Translations under genes and position numbers: made by a program | Shown: in pieces, positions 31,262 through 44,440 of the stretch | Layout: every line of letters begins with the position of its first letter | How positions within the stretch are numbered: the first letter of the stretch is position 1 | NCBI GenBank assembly: GCA_949752735.1 | Contig: OX457038.1 | Span: 25,982,956 to 26,046,955 of the forward strand | Direction of reading: 5' to 3' | Origin: Lumbricus terrestris | Taxonomy: Eukaryota; Annelida; Clitellata; Crassiclitellata; Lumbricidae | Length of the DNA: 64,000 nt | The notes under the pieces: model-generated | What the model saw: only the letters and a program-made list of their open reading frames with translations | Told to the model about the DNA's origin: nothing | The model's database searches: none

Positions 31262-31800
31262 TATCGAAATGTTTTTGAATTTCCACGCTGCAATGGTAGC
31301 ATTTTGGACTGTCATTATGACGAAAATGCTCATCATTTCAGTGCTGATAGTCGTGGTTTTGACTTCAAAAGTGTCTCCTGCAGAGTCCTGCTGTTGTTTA
31401 AATCTGTCAAATTTCTTGATTGCACAATCCCTCATAATTTTGCTGCTGAAAGATGTGGTTTCAGAGTTCAAGAAATGTTCTCTTTCCCATTGTTCAAATT
31501 TGACGAATTTCCACATTGCAAGAATAGCATTTTAGGTTGTCATTTTAACTAAACGGCTCATCACTTCAGGGCCGATAGTCGTGATTTATGGCTTTAAAAG
31601 TGTCTCTTCAGCTGTTTAAAGTTTCGTTAAATCTTCAAACTGTAATGGTAACAAATTTCTCATAATTTCATTGATGAAAGACACATTTTACGAGTTCGAT
31701 AAATGTCCTCTCCACGTTGTTTGCATTTTTGAATTTCCTCACTGCAATGGTGGCATTTTAAAAGTCATCTTAATAAAATTGCTCATTAGAGTCTATGGAT
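31262..31800. repeat. diverged tandem repeat of about 230 bp, three copies
   Basis: The landmark GAATTTCCACGCTGCAATGG at 31276 recurs as GAATTTCCACATTGCAAGAA at about 31505 and GAATTTCCTCACTGCAATGG at about 31732. Each is followed by a CATTTT and GCTCAT series; the first two continue into GATAGTCGTG. Confidence 0.8.
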
Positions 31801-31904
31801 AGACAATGGATAACACTCTAGAAATCTAAAATGATATATCTGAAATATTTGTGAAATATTTGGGCATAAAACTTAACGTCTTATAGAAACCTGTTGCCAT
31901 GCAC

Positions 31905-32097
31905 TGTCGTCTATGGCTGTCTGGACGGTCGTCCATGCAGTCATGGACGGTCGTCTGTAACTGCATGGACGCCGTCCATGCAGTCATGGACGACCGTCCT
32001 GGCAGTGCTAGCCAATAAGTGATAGGACGGCGTCCAGCCTCGAAAATAAGTGCCAGGACGCCGTCCATGACCGTCCTGGCACACTTTAAGCCCTGGT
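31905..32097. repeat. GGACGGTC/GGACGCCGTCC inverted-repeat family copy
   Basis: Contains CATGGACGGTCGTC, CATGGACGCCGTCCATG and CCAGGACGCCGTCCATGACC, ending CACACTTTAAGCCCTG. The same end occurs at 62563-62578. The terminal CAGGGCTTAAAGTGTGCC is hAT-like, but I found no opposite end or target duplication. Confidence 0.7.
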
Positions 32098-33645
<1,548 letters not shown>

Positions 33646-33870
33646 CCAGGGGCGGACACAGACATTTTCGACGGGGGCCAAAATTTTCGGTCTTGGGACA
33701 AGGGAAAAATTTCGTCTTGGTCTCCAAAAAATATGATGACCTTTTTTTAGTCATTTGTCAATTTTTCACAAGAAAAAATACCATTTTATCCGCCAAAATA
33801 GTTGATGACTTTTTTTTAGTCGTACAGTGTTTTTAAACCTCTGTACGGACCTCGTGGGGCGTGGGGAGGG
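33646..33870. mobile_element. decayed hAT MITE related to 28940-29219
   Basis: Begins CCAGGGGCGGACACAGACAT and holds two GATGACCTTTTTTTAGTC / GATGACTTTTTTTTAGTC modules with CGCCAAAATAG, as in the other MITEs. The right end is unclear. Confidence 0.55.
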
Positions 33871-34079
33871 GCCTATACGAAACTACTCAACAAATTAACC
33901 GAATGACCTGTATATATACTGTAGATCTATGCTATGGCGGTGTTTTTAGGAACACACAGGAGTTCATGATGCGCTACGTTAGATTATATACAATGTATGC
34001 ATTGCATACGTGTTTGCTGTATAGCCTGTAAACATGTAGAAGAATATATATACATATATATAATATATGTATATATATA

Positions 34080-35133
34080 CCGGGTGGCGCATAAAAAACG
34101 TTCCCAAACTTTGTTAACCTGGCAAAGATCTAATATCAGAGATATCAAGTATTAATTTACACCAAAATGTTAAGCAATAATTGTTTCTGTGCACAAATGG
34201 CAAATTTCAAGAGAATACGTTAATTATTATATCACACCCTGCGGCAAGGTTATGACGCCGTACCTGTTTACAAATTTTGCACAAAACGACGTTATTTATT
34301 TCGCCGTGACATAACGAGAGTATCTTGATTAAACTTGTCCTCGAAGTAGTAAACATTAAAACGTGGTGTTTTCAAATGATGATCTCGCTGTTATTGAGAT
34401 ATCATTTGAGGAGAAGGGCTGGTGAGGCAAGTGAATCGCTCAGGAATATCCGCGTAAAAACTGGCCAAGACAAGGCATAAACCGAGTCATTAATAAGCTT
34501 ATTGAAACTGGTAGCATTGCTCGCAAGCCTGGAAGTGGTCGTTCTACAACTGCAACGGCTATTGAAACTCCTGAGACTGTAGATAGCAGTTGTGTCAATC
34601 GCAGGAAAATGCACCTGGCAGGCTGGCACACATCAATCTCAGCGCAAATGACCGGCACTCTGAACATTTCACGTAGCTCAGTACAAAGAATTCTGTTACG
34701 CGATAAACTCATTCCCGAATGTCGTAGACTCTATTTTGACGACAATTGCATCTTTCAACAAGACAGTGCTCGGTGCAGCGGTGCTCCTTCACATCGTTGC
34801 AAAATGGTCTCTATTAGACGACACACAAATACAGAAGTCAATAGGACAGTGGAAACAGCGTTTAAGGGTCGTTACAAGAGAAGGGGAGGGCCAATTAAAC
34901 ATTTGTTCACGTAATACATCATCATTAAAAAACTGTGCAAAATTTTGACCATGGGTCATACAGTTCTAACGACAATATCTCTCAAACTGTTGAGTATTTT
35001 GGGCTAAATTTTGACTGTGTTGTACAAATATGAATTACGATTAGTTTGATATGTAACTATGATTCAATTTACTTTAAAATTGTTTAATTGCCAGGTTAGC
35101 AAAGTTTGGGAACGTTTTTTATGCGCCACCCGG
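34080..35133 (+). mobile_element. Tc1/mariner element with intact terminal repeats and deleted transposase
   Basis: The left end CCGGGTGGCGCATAAAAAAC is matched by the right end as an inverted repeat of about 46 bp with only one or two differences. TA flanks both ends (34078-34079 and 35134-35135). Inside is a broken plus-strand transposase. At 1054 bp it is somewhat short for a full element. Confidence 0.92.
34395..34948 (+). pseudogene. broken mariner-type transposase
   Basis: Fragments in two frames. The first (34609-34914) has a helix-turn-helix-like stretch (ISAQMTGTLNISRSSVQRIL) that joins directly to FDDNCIFQQDSARCSG, the region of the second catalytic aspartate (normally FQQD-x-A-x-x-H). 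The part that should carry the first catalytic aspartate is missing. The C-terminal part continues one frame over (34736-34948: GQWKQRLRVVTREGEGQLNI). Frameshifts and the deletion make it inactive. Confidence 0.82.
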
Positions 35134-35393
35134 TATATATTATGGGTATGCTGTTTGTAATTACATAAACATTGATACAGAACGACCATGACATTGTATC
35201 TGTCCGTGTGTCTGGACGAGCGCACATACAGACTCACACACCGATATATGTGCACATAGTGCTGGAATGGAGGCAGTGCGCATGACTGAATTTGCTGCGG
35301 ATCTTCACCGCAATTGATGATGACATCGTAAGAACTGGATATCATCACCAATATTATTCGCAGCACATGACGGTCCGTATATCAGAGCAAAAA

Positions 35394-35705
35394 CACACAC
35401 CTACACATGCACTCACACACACACACACACACACACATGCACTCACAAACACACATGCACTCACACACACATGCACTCACACACACCCACACACACACAC
35501 ACACACACATGCACTCACACTCATGCACTCACAAACACACACACACATGCACTCACACACAGTGTCACACACGCACACAAACACACACACATGCACTCAT
35601 ACACACACATGCACTCACACACAAACACACATGCACTCACACAAGCACGCATGCACTCACACACACACATGTACTCACACACACACACGCACACGCACAC
35701 ACATA
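35394..35705. repeat. CA-rich repeat with an ATGCACTCAC higher-order unit
   Basis: (CA)n interspersed with ATGCACTCACA units for about 310 bp. His/Thr frames across it are artefacts. Confidence 0.95.
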
Positions 35706-36193
35706 ACCACATGCACACATGCACAAGCGCATGCAACCCAATTACATCCATAAGCACAGTCGGGTGCACCATAATCTAATTTGAAAACTCTGTAGCACCT
35801 TTATCAGAAATCTATGTAGGCTATACGAATGGCGCTTTAGAAGGGAACTGTAATCGATCCATAAATAATCCCGAGATGACAGATGACAGACATTGAAACG
35901 CATTTTAATTCGATGCTTCTATGTCACGTGGTTGGTACGCAGGATGCACAGAACGGGATCCGTACATTAACGACCTTGAAATGGATGCATTGCTTTCATA
36001 TATGCTACATTGCTACATGCATGATTCTGATTCTACAGATAAATCCAGATGAGTATGAGGCAATCATCTAAAGCAGATCAATGTTCGGATGATCCAAGCT
36101 TCATTTGAGACGGATTCTACAATTAATGTATGGACCTTCTTGAATCAGTCTTTCGAACTGAGCTTATACTATTATGAGCGTCATCGATTCGTA
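35706..36193. other. non-coding spacer
   Basis: A 62-codon plus frame at 35883-36071 has no recognisable motif. Nothing else seen. Confidence 0.4.
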
Positions 36194-36279
<86 letters not shown>

Positions 36280-37080
36280 AATATTCTTTATTATACCACC
36301 AGCAAACGCACAGTAGTTTACAGAGGAAATAAATAATAGAAAACAATTATGCAAAGTTATATAACATTCGCATAATATAACTGTTTCTGGCAAAAGAATC
36401 AACCCTAGGAAGGGTTAGATTATGTGGCCTTGGTCGAGTATTGTATGGAGTGACCTTAAGGGAAGGGAGGAGGTCGTGAAGAATGTGACAAGGATTTAAG
36501 AGGATAGAGCGGAAAAGAGCAGAGTCAGCCCTAGAACAGAGAGTGTCAAAACTAGGAAAATCGGTTGGAAGAAAGCTTGAACGAGTCAATTTTCTCAAGA
36601 GACCGTTAAGACGTTTACGCTCCATTGCGTTCGCAAATCCCCACCAAACAGGGGAGGCATAAAATAATCTTGCAATGGTAGTAGCTCTAGCCTCTAACAA
36701 CATCAACAAGACGTTGACCATGGAGGCCGTGGGCAACTAAAACACGCAGAGCAAACATGGATTGCCGGGCTTTACAGCATATTCTGCTAATGTGAGCCTC
36801 AAAGCCAATCCGTTCAGAGATGGTGACACCCAAAACAACCATCTGCTGGACCCCTTTGGATGCCCGAGATGGGAGGAGGGAGAGCAATAGCTTTAGACCG
36901 AGGTCGCCTGATGATCATTTCACTGGTCTTAGCTTGATTTAGTTTTAGATGCCCACTGAGAAATATGGTCAAGTTCTGAAAGAGTGGTGCCAATGCAAGA
37001 AGCTGGGATCAGCAAGTAGCTATCATCAGCATATTTAGGGAGACGGTTGTATATATTTAGTCTTTGGATGGAGGCGCTAA
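36194..37080 (-). mobile_element. LINE (CR1/L2/Jockey-like) 3' part with (TTAC)n tail
   Basis: On minus, 36687-36887 reads LGVTISERIGFEAHISRICC and 36347-36736 reads LFYASPVWWGFANAMERKRL, then RKLTRSSFLP, ending MRMLYNFA. The YASP-x-WWGF and R-L-x-x-x-LR pattern is typical of the segment after the reverse transcriptase in CR1/L2/Jockey-type LINEs. An AATAAAG signal follows the stop and then a (TTAC)n run (36194-36279, GTAA on plus) as the terminal microsatellite. The YADD core is missing, so it is 5'-truncated, and a frameshift separates the two fragments. Confidence 0.85.
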
Positions 37081-37197
37081 AAATACACAAATGATAAATA
37101 ATTCATTTTATTTTTATTAGCTTTGCAGTTTTCCTCCAAAGTATCTAATGGACATCAATGAATTTTGGTGTATACTGATTGACATTGAATGACTTGT

Positions 37198-37425
37198 GGG
37201 GCGCGGTGGTGTAGTGGTGGCGTCGTTGCCTTGAAGCCGGAAGGTTCAAGGTTCGAATCCACCTCGCCGCGTAAGGACCTTTGGCAAGTCCTTCACTCAC
37301 AATTGCTCAGCGCTTCGGCGTGAAACTCCGATGCGGTGTCCGCTCTGCATTCGGGAGCGCCTCTGAGTAGAAGAGAGCTTGAAGGGGCGCTATAACAAGT
37401 ACGCATACAAACAAACAAATAAAGA
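37198..37425 (+). mobile_element. tRNA-derived SINE, copy 1
   Basis: The tRNA-like head has an RNA polymerase III A box (TGGTGTAGTGG, 37207-37217) and B box (GGTTCGAATCC, 37250-37260). A body with GACCTTTGGCAAGTCCTTCA follows, then the tail GGGAGCGCCTCTGAGTAG and GAAGGGGCGCTATAACAAG, ending in CAAACAAACAAATAAA. Confidence 0.9.
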
Positions 37426-37755
37426 CTCGCAAAGAATAAATATAGACACAACTTTTTAACTTTAGACCAATACTATCAGTACAAAACCTAATACAAGAAG
37501 CAGCTCATCATATGCTACGTCATATGATGATGATGGGTTTCATCGTCGACGTCTTAGAATCTTCCGAACTGTATATGTAATATAATATATGTGGTATAGA
37601 CCTACGTTCAACATAACGATATGAACGTGGGTCATACAGGACCTACGCTAAATCTAGCAATGGAATTTACTGAAAACGCGATCTTGATGTCAGTAAAGTC
37701 AGTAAGTCACCATATATATAGATCATAAGCTGTTAAGAAACACTGCAATGTAGAC
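37426..37755. other. non-coding spacer
   Basis: AT-rich, nothing recognised. Confidence 0.4.
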
Positions 37756-38640
37756 TTAAGCTACTATATATTCATTCTTCTTTTCTTTTCCGTGCTCTGC
37801 CCTTAGGCAGGTTCGAATGTTTGACGTCTCCAATCTTCTCTGTTCTGCGCTTTCATTTTCAGTTTCTGATAGCCATCTTTCATCATCCAGTCTAACAGTC
37901 TTTGTCTTGGTCTGCCTCTCGTTCTTTTTCCATCCATTTTCCCCTCTATGATTGTTCGCAGCATCGAGTCTCCTCTGAGTGTGTGCCCGATCCATCTTCT
38001 TTGTCTTTCTCTAATTGTGTGTATCATCGCTCTCTTTTCTCCGACTCTTCTCAATACCTCCTCATTGCTGATATGATCCCTCCAGCTGATTCTTTCTATC
38101 CTTCTCCATAACCACATTTCAAATGCTTCAATTCTCTTGATGTCTTCCATTCGCATAGTCCATGTCTCTGATCCATATAACATCTGTGGCATCTAGCATC
38201 TTCCGTAATCGTACTGCCGAGATACGCAAATTCCCTGACTTGTTCTAATTCTTCTCCATCTATGAATATTTTAACCGCCTTCTGCTCTCCTTTGCTTATT
38301 CTCATAACCTTTGTTTTCTTTATGTTGATTTTCATTCCGTATTCTTTTGATGTTGTATTCAGCCGGTCCATCATTGTTTGTAACCCTTCCTGACTTTCTG
38401 CCATCATTGCTTGATCGTCTGCGAATCTTAATGCCCTGATCCACATTCCTCCCACTTTTATCCCTTCCTCCAGTTCTTCCAAATCCAATGCCTCCTTGAT
38501 TATCTCCTCTATATATGTTGAACAGTAGCGGTGAAAGTGGGCATCCCTGTCTTACCCCTCGTCCTACCTTTCCTTGTTCAGAATATTCACCCTCTATCCT
38601 TATCTGAACGCTTAACACTTAATGATATATTCATTAGTCA
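37756..38640 (-). mobile_element. 5'-truncated LINE with partial reverse transcriptase
   Basis: Three overlapping minus-strand frames form one decayed polyprotein. GRGVRQGCPLSPLLFNIY (about 38530-38580) is reverse transcriptase motif 4, and ALRFADDQAMMAES (about 38395-38435) is the catalytic ADD motif with F for Y. After these come [54 protein letters not shown] and [16 protein letters not shown]. At least two frameshifts separate the parts. No endonuclease domain is present. Confidence 0.9.
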
Positions 38641-39243
38641 ACGCTGATACAAGCGGAACAATTCTGTCGCAAAAGGAGCACAACATGAAGAAAAAATCGA
38701 TCTTGACGAAAAATTAATGTAAAAGGTCAGAGTTCGATGACAGAGTTATTACGGAGGCCATAGACTGTCCTCGAAACTGATTCCCAACTTCCAGGAATCG
38801 TTGCCAGCGCAAATTGCTTTCTATCCGGAGAGAATTATGCGGAAACCAGGAGGATCTGTGGTTAACGGCGAGAAGCATATCATAGACTCTAACCGTCTAT
38901 ATCGTAAACGAGAAAATAATCTGACTAAGCGACTAACGCAGGCAAATCGGGATTTATGGCACGACTTGAAAGACTGACAACCTGTACTGACCAGAAACTT
39001 CATTTCTATCTGAGATTGGTTTCGAAGAGAATGTTACAGCAGCGACTTCTGCTAACGATTAGCTACTTTTTATATAGCGCCGCGAGAAACTATAGACGTT
39101 AGTCTGGCGAAAATTAATAGGATCTCTACGCGGTAGCTCATGAAAAAAATGGTTCTTGAAATAATTAACACACCGACCAATAGTTGCACAATTAGAGAAT
39201 CGCCGAGTACTTTAATATATAGGCTATATACACACATATAATA
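38641..39243. other. non-coding spacer
   Basis: No motif or gene recognised. TATATAGCGCCGC at about 39070 resembles the reverse of the SINE/LINE tail. Confidence 0.4.
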
Positions 39244-39565
39244 TCGTCGCCTGAGAATTATCTTCACGTATCTTCACTTTTGTGAATTCCGAGAAAAACG
39301 AGGTAGAAGTTTCGCAACTTTGGAATTGAATAAAGGATGCTGTATTAAAATGAAATTGAAACCTATAATGGTTTTGTGAAATTTTGGAAAATGTAAAAAA
39401 TGGATATAGGTCTACGGTGCTGTAGCTTCGAATTTACAAGGAACACTTTGGCGTATATATGTCCATCAGTTACTAGGCCTATTATGTTGTCGTATATCCA
39501 ATTCTATTTCAATTAGTGGGCTGCATCTCTAGTTTATATGAACACTTTGTCGTATGTCCATCAGA
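39244..39565. mobile_element. decayed second copy of the TA-flanked element at 1267-2000
   Basis: The left end TCGTCGCCTGAGAATTATCT is preceded by TA. It is followed by the same TTTGTGAATTCCGAGAAAAA and CGAGGTAGAAGTTTCGCA as the 1267 copy. Repeated GTCGTATGTCCA words fill the right part. The right terminal repeat is not recognisable. Confidence 0.7.
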
Positions 39566-39629
39566 ATGATAAGATATAGGCCTAATTATGTTGTTTTATA
39601 TCCAATTCTATATTTCAATTGCCGTATTG

Positions 39630-40617
39630 CAGGGGCTTCTATCCCTATACATGGCGGGCGCAGCTTGCGCCCAGTGAAAAATAGGGGGGGGGGGAATAAG
39701 AAGACAGCCAAAATTCACGTCGGTTGGGGGGGGAAGGTCGGACATGGAGGGCAGCGTTCAATCTAGGCATCACTAAAGGAAGATAGTAAAGGAAGATCCC
39801 CCCAGAAAATACTTCCCCTCCATATAAATTTGGACAAAATGGTAGGCCTAATAGTTTTTAGCAAAATGTATACACTTTATACACTTTGAGTTTTTAGTTA
39901 GGCTACTATCTGCATTTTTGAATTACATGAACTGCTATAACCGCTATAATATACTATAAAAAAATTACCATTACATGATTATAATTATGTTTTTACTATT
40001 TTAATAAATAATACAATCATATTATAATTGAACAAATAATGTTAATACAAATAGCCTACTATTTTGCACAACTAAATGGCTTCTCTCCAATGTTATCTTT
40101 CAAATTTCAGACAGTCAAATTTGTGACACTTAGTAAAGCAACATCATTATTATGTGGGCTTACAATGTATACGATCTACATTGTATTTTATTGTATTGCA
40201 TTGTGCTCTAAAAATTTATGTAACGCCTCTCGAGTGCATACTGATCAGAGGCGCAAAACATAGGCCTATGGCTGCCCAATTTTGGCAGCAATTCCTCCAC
40301 TGAAACAGTAGAGTAATTTTGCTAAGAGGACAGCTTAAAATGTTGAAATTGCAATGCGGAAATCGCAAAAATTTCTTATAGGGAGGGGCACATTCCATCC
40401 CCATAACAGGTCCTTTCTCGGCGCTACACATGCTTTGGCGATCGTCTGCTGAATGCTCGTTTGTCCCTCTCTAAACAAACCCTCATTCCCACACTAGAGG
40501 GGGCATGCGCTAGATTGCATTATATTGCATACATAGATCTAGAGGAAGGCCGGTCTAGAAAAAGGGGGAAAAGAAAATGGATTGCGCCCGGTTACTTAGG
40601 GGGGATAGAAGCCCCTG
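39630..40617. mobile_element. hAT element with perfect target duplication, 988 bp
   Basis: The left end CAGGGGCTTCTATCCC and right end GGGATAGAAGCCCCTG are perfect 16-bp inverted repeats. The flanking CCGTATTG is identical on both sides (39622-39629 and 40618-40625). Subterminal GGGCGCAGCTTGCGCCC and GGATTGCGCCCGG are also partly mirrored. There is no transposase frame. Confidence 0.95.
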
Positions 40618-40734
40618 CCGTATTGTGTGGAATCTACACAGACTGTCATGATGTCAAATTCATGTTAAATTATAGTGTGACGCTACAAATCAGTTTCTCT
40701 TACGGCATCATCGCTCACCAGATAGTTATTGCAA

Positions 40735-41345
40735 CTCATCATCATCATCATTCACCATGAACCGCATGCTCGTATAGGTGTCCAATGCCAACTTCGTCCG
40801 CTCCTTCCAGCCGCCACTGTCCTTGGCCAGGTGGAACAGCTTTTGTAGTGAGTCATCACATCAGTCCTCTATATGTCCTCTTTCCATTCCCGATGCGGTC
40901 TGCCTCTCCTATTAGCTCCATCCATTATTCCGAAAGCCAGAGTCTTAAGTTTTTTTGTCGTCCGACATTCTGGCGATACGCACGAAAAGCCTCAGTCTGC
41001 AACTCATGACTTTTTGTAAGATTGTTTCTGCTGAAATATATCTCTTCGTTGGTTATTTTCTGCGTCCAATTTATTATCAGGACCTTTCTGTAGCACTTGT
41101 TCTCGAATACCAGGATCCTTTTTCTTTATCGAGGTGGTGTACACCCATGTCTCGCAGCTATAAAGTAGCTTACTGTGCTGAAGATCGTGATATTGAGGAC
41201 CTTCATCTTTGCTGTCATCTTGATGGTGCTGCTCCTAAAAATTTTGTACAATGATTTGAGGACTGTGTATGCTCTTGCTAGGCGGGTCCTGACTTCTGTT
41301 TCGCGATCCAAATCGAATGTGAAGTTGCAGCCTAGGTAGGCTACA
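40735..41345 (-). mobile_element. decayed LINE 3' end, longer relative of 21180-21535
   Basis: The tail (ATGATG)n on minus lies at 40735-40757. Reading minus upward, the fragments match the 21180 copy (ERTKLALDTY-like end; the ATAACCAACGAAGAGATAT nucleotide match). Beyond that, EVRTRLARAYTVLKSLYKIF then RSSTIKMTAKMKVLNITIFS (41126-41311) is the conserved connection segment of many LINE polyproteins. Frameshifts are present. Confidence 0.85.
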
Positions 41346-42138
41346 TGTAGATGAAGCTTCCCACGTTTTCTATTTCGGCGTCTTACCTTTACACTGTTAT
41401 AACTACATTTTCAAACCCTTGATCAGTTGAGTCGGTTGCTTGTCAGCTTGCTCAACATCGAGTATAAACACCCACAAAATCCTGGCTACGGCCTTAGAAG
41501 ATAACAATGTCCTTTGTTCCGCTTTCATATAATTTGCATATTTCTCATTAAAGAATTAGCTGGGTGTAGGTTTGATGGAACTAGTTTCTGCATTAATTCA
41601 TCTCTAACAGTAGAGTGTATATATATTATATATATTATATATATATATATAGTAATCTACAGTGTCGATATCGTATTGCATGGGTGGCAACGTATCGTAT
41701 ATTAGCCTAATTATAGTATATGGCATGGCAGGTCATAAATATCGATGATATCGATTGGTCTTTTGATCACATCATTTATCAAAATAATGATGCTTCTTTC
41801 TAGATTCATGTAATCATTCATTCATGCACTATCTACCGATGCTGGATTTATATATATGACTGCACGTGATACTGCTTATGCATAATTAATGCAACGCTGA
41901 AAAGGCTTTAAAATGTCAAATAAGCTCATGTGCATGGAAAGAAACATATGCCTCAGAGGAGTTGATTGGTCGAGAAGACAGATATCTCCTTCTCCTCCTC
42001 CTCTCCTTCTCCTCCTCCTCCTTCTCCAGAAACCGCACAGTTCCTCAGCCGTTGCCTTCGTCAGCTGCTGTTGCCACCTCTTCGTGACAATAACTTTATA
42101 ATTATAAGTGCCCATATCTCATAGGCTATAAAAAGGAT
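41346..42138. other. non-coding spacer
   Basis: Contains a (TA)n-like tract at about 41617-41652 and a CTC-rich patch at about 41990-42030. No gene is supported. Confidence 0.45.
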
Positions 42139-42692
42139 CAGAGGCGTAGCGACCGCCCTCCGTACCTTCCGACCGGAGGGGGCCCCCACAAGGAAGGGGC
42201 CCCCTAAAAGTGGCAAAATGTAAGGTGTAACTAAGCTTATAGGTAAGTGATATTTATTGATGCTGCTGCACAATCCATGTTGGAAAGCACTGTCAGAAAG
42301 ACTTCAGCAGCAGCAACTATGGAATGCATGTAGGCACTTTAGGCCTTTGTGTATATAATATGAACCCTGTATAATTTTGTTGTATTGATTTATGCATTGT
42401 AAGGGGTCCTAAGAGCCATATTTTTACCGTTGAAAATGCAACGGAGTTTTCAGATGTGCAGTAGGCCTATTGGATCAAGTCACTTTGATGCCAATTCTAG
42501 AAAAGTTCATGGAGTATAGCCTAATAATATCAGACTTAATTAGGGTTTTCTAATAATCATGAAACGAAATTACTTAGAATAAGGACGTTACAGAATTACG
42601 TATACCGTGTATACGAGTTTCTGCTTTGTAAGGGGCCCCATCGTCCACACTTATGCTTGGAGGGGGCCACGTTCTTTGTTGCTACGGCCCTG
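42139..42692. mobile_element. hAT element with perfect target duplication, 554 bp
   Basis: Ends CAGAGGCGTAGCGACC and GTTGCTACGGCCCTG are imperfect inverted repeats. The identical AAAAGGAT flanks both sides (42131-42138 and 42693-42700). GGGGCCCCC-type subterminal sequence is present near both ends. No transposase. Confidence 0.92.
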
Positions 42693-43377
42693 AAAAGGAT
42701 CGAGGATCGGGCGCGATGAGGTTAAATATAAACTGTTTTAAAATAGTTTATAGATCTAGAGTTGTATTTACCTGTGTGTGTACGTACGTATGCTATGTCA
42801 ATAAAATCATGCTTTTTACAATCTATTTCAATCGGTATGTAGGCCTAATTGGCGAATAGCCTATCATTGTAATGCATGTGTTCGTGTCAGTTTAAAGGTT
42901 ACTTTCTTGTTTTTATATTATATGCCTATACGATTGCATTGAAAGTAATGACGAGCTCAGTAACATGGCGTAGCGTAGGCCTATTGTGAACCAGAATATG
43001 ATGCAAATGATGCTGAAGGTAGACATAATGACCTACATGTAGTAGTCTCTCGAATATTATCATTAAGAAAATCGTTCTGTGCGAAGTAACCCTAATTATT
43101 GCGACTCTGAAAATAATTGCCACGATTTTGCAATTTGGTGTTGCATTTCCAGGTGTATACTGTACACGAATCAGGTGCCATGCTTCCCTTCTGGCTCAGG
43201 TGCCATACTAGATCGATTCATGGTCAGGCTTCTTAGCAGAAGAATATTATCACAAATCAACCAACATTCAGTAATAGATCTACAATGCGAAGGTATTTAT
43301 TGCAAATCATCCAACATTCGGCAATACGATGCAGAGATATTTGCCACAAAATTCATTCAACATTCAGATATGTTGTA
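42693..43377. other. non-coding spacer
   Basis: No coding frame or element end recognised. The right part (about 43255-43377) has diverged CATTCAACATTCAG words leading into the adjacent array. Confidence 0.45.
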
Positions 43378-43870
43378 CAAATGTCTTCACATGCGCAAAT
43401 TCATTCAACATTCAGTCATGTTATACAAATAACATGACTGAATGTCATTTCGTTTCATGTGGGGCGCGGTGGTGTAGTGGTGGCGTCGTCGCCTTGAAGC
43501 CGGAAGGTTCGAGGTTCGAATCCACCTCGCCGCGTAAGGACCTTGGGCAAGTCCTTCACTCACATTTGCTCAGCGCTTCGGCGTGAAACTCCGATGCAGT
43601 GTCCGCTCTGCATTCGGGAGCGCCTCTGAGTAGAAAGAGCTTGAAGGGGCGCTATAACAAGTGCACATACATACATACATACATACAAATGTTTTCACAT
43701 GCGCAAATTCATTCAACATTCAGTCATGTTATACAAATGTTTTCCCATGCACAAATTCGTTCTACATTCAGTCATGTTATACAAATGTTTTCACATGCGC
43801 AAATTCATTCAACATTCAGTCATGTTATACAAATGTTTTCCCATGCACAAATTCATCCTACCTTGAGTGA
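43378..43870. repeat. 48-bp tandem repeat interrupted by a SINE
   Basis: The unit starts CAAATGTTTTCACATGCGCA and ends CAGTCATGTTATA. One copy lies at 43378-43425. Three further full copies and one partial lie at about 43686-43870, with alternating CACATGCGCA and CCCATGCACA versions. The SINE at 43461 separates them. Confidence 0.88.
43461..43687 (+). mobile_element. tRNA-derived SINE, copy 2
   Basis: Near identical to copy 1: GGGGCGCGGTGGTGTAGTGG head, GGTTCGAATCC B box, GACCTTGGGCAAGTCCTTCA body, GGGAGCGCCTCTGAGTAG tail, and a (CATA)n end. It is inserted in the 48-bp array. Similarity to copy 1 indicates recent activity. Confidence 0.92.
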
Positions 43871-44440
43871 TACCATCCATGTCAGTCTCGCTACAACGTT
43901 TCAGTTGTTACAGAAAAACTTGACATACCCGGTATAGCGGTTTAGCAAAACAAGTGGATTATAAGACAGCTGAGTCAGTTGATAAACCGATTTGATGGAG
44001 AATCTGTTAAGAGATTCGTTGATTCATCATCAGATTCATCATGCAGGTTTGTCTGTCATTCTTTAACTCGGAACTCTGGGATCATGCATGCAGGTCGAAA
44101 TAATGTTCCTGATTATACTTGTCATTCCTTTTCGAAAACAGGTTTATATTACGTGAAAGACGAATCGATAACGGCGCTATATAAACGACGTCTGCAGGTA
44201 ATGACCTGCTGAGAAGTCGTCCCTCGCATATTTGTCAATGGTAAGGCCTTGGGAATAAGAAAAGGAATGGCCGCCTCCGCCGTTCTTGCATGTCTCACGA
44301 AATATTATGCGGTCTCGACTGCAGCGACAGTCACCGGCGGCTGCTCGCCTTCAACGGGTCTCTATATAGTATAGATTATATCCATTGGTCGTTAGTCTTT
44401 ATATCTGCGCTTCGTTTCGCAAGCATATATTATATGCTTG
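43871..44440. other. non-coding spacer
   Basis: A plus frame at 43979-44212 has no recognised motif. GGCGCTATATAAACG near 44173 resembles the SINE/LINE tail end, so part may be an old LINE 3' end. Confidence 0.4.

Noticed and set aside
35407..35779. His/Thr frames
   Set aside because: (CA)n with ATGCACTCAC units.
36194..36279. CRISPR-like or telomere-like array
   Set aside because: Plain GTAA tetranucleotide repeat with no spacers, adjoining a LINE 3' end.
37198..37270. Possible functional tRNA gene
   Set aside because: A and B boxes are present, but the sequence continues into a SINE body and tail and does not close a tRNA cloverleaf.
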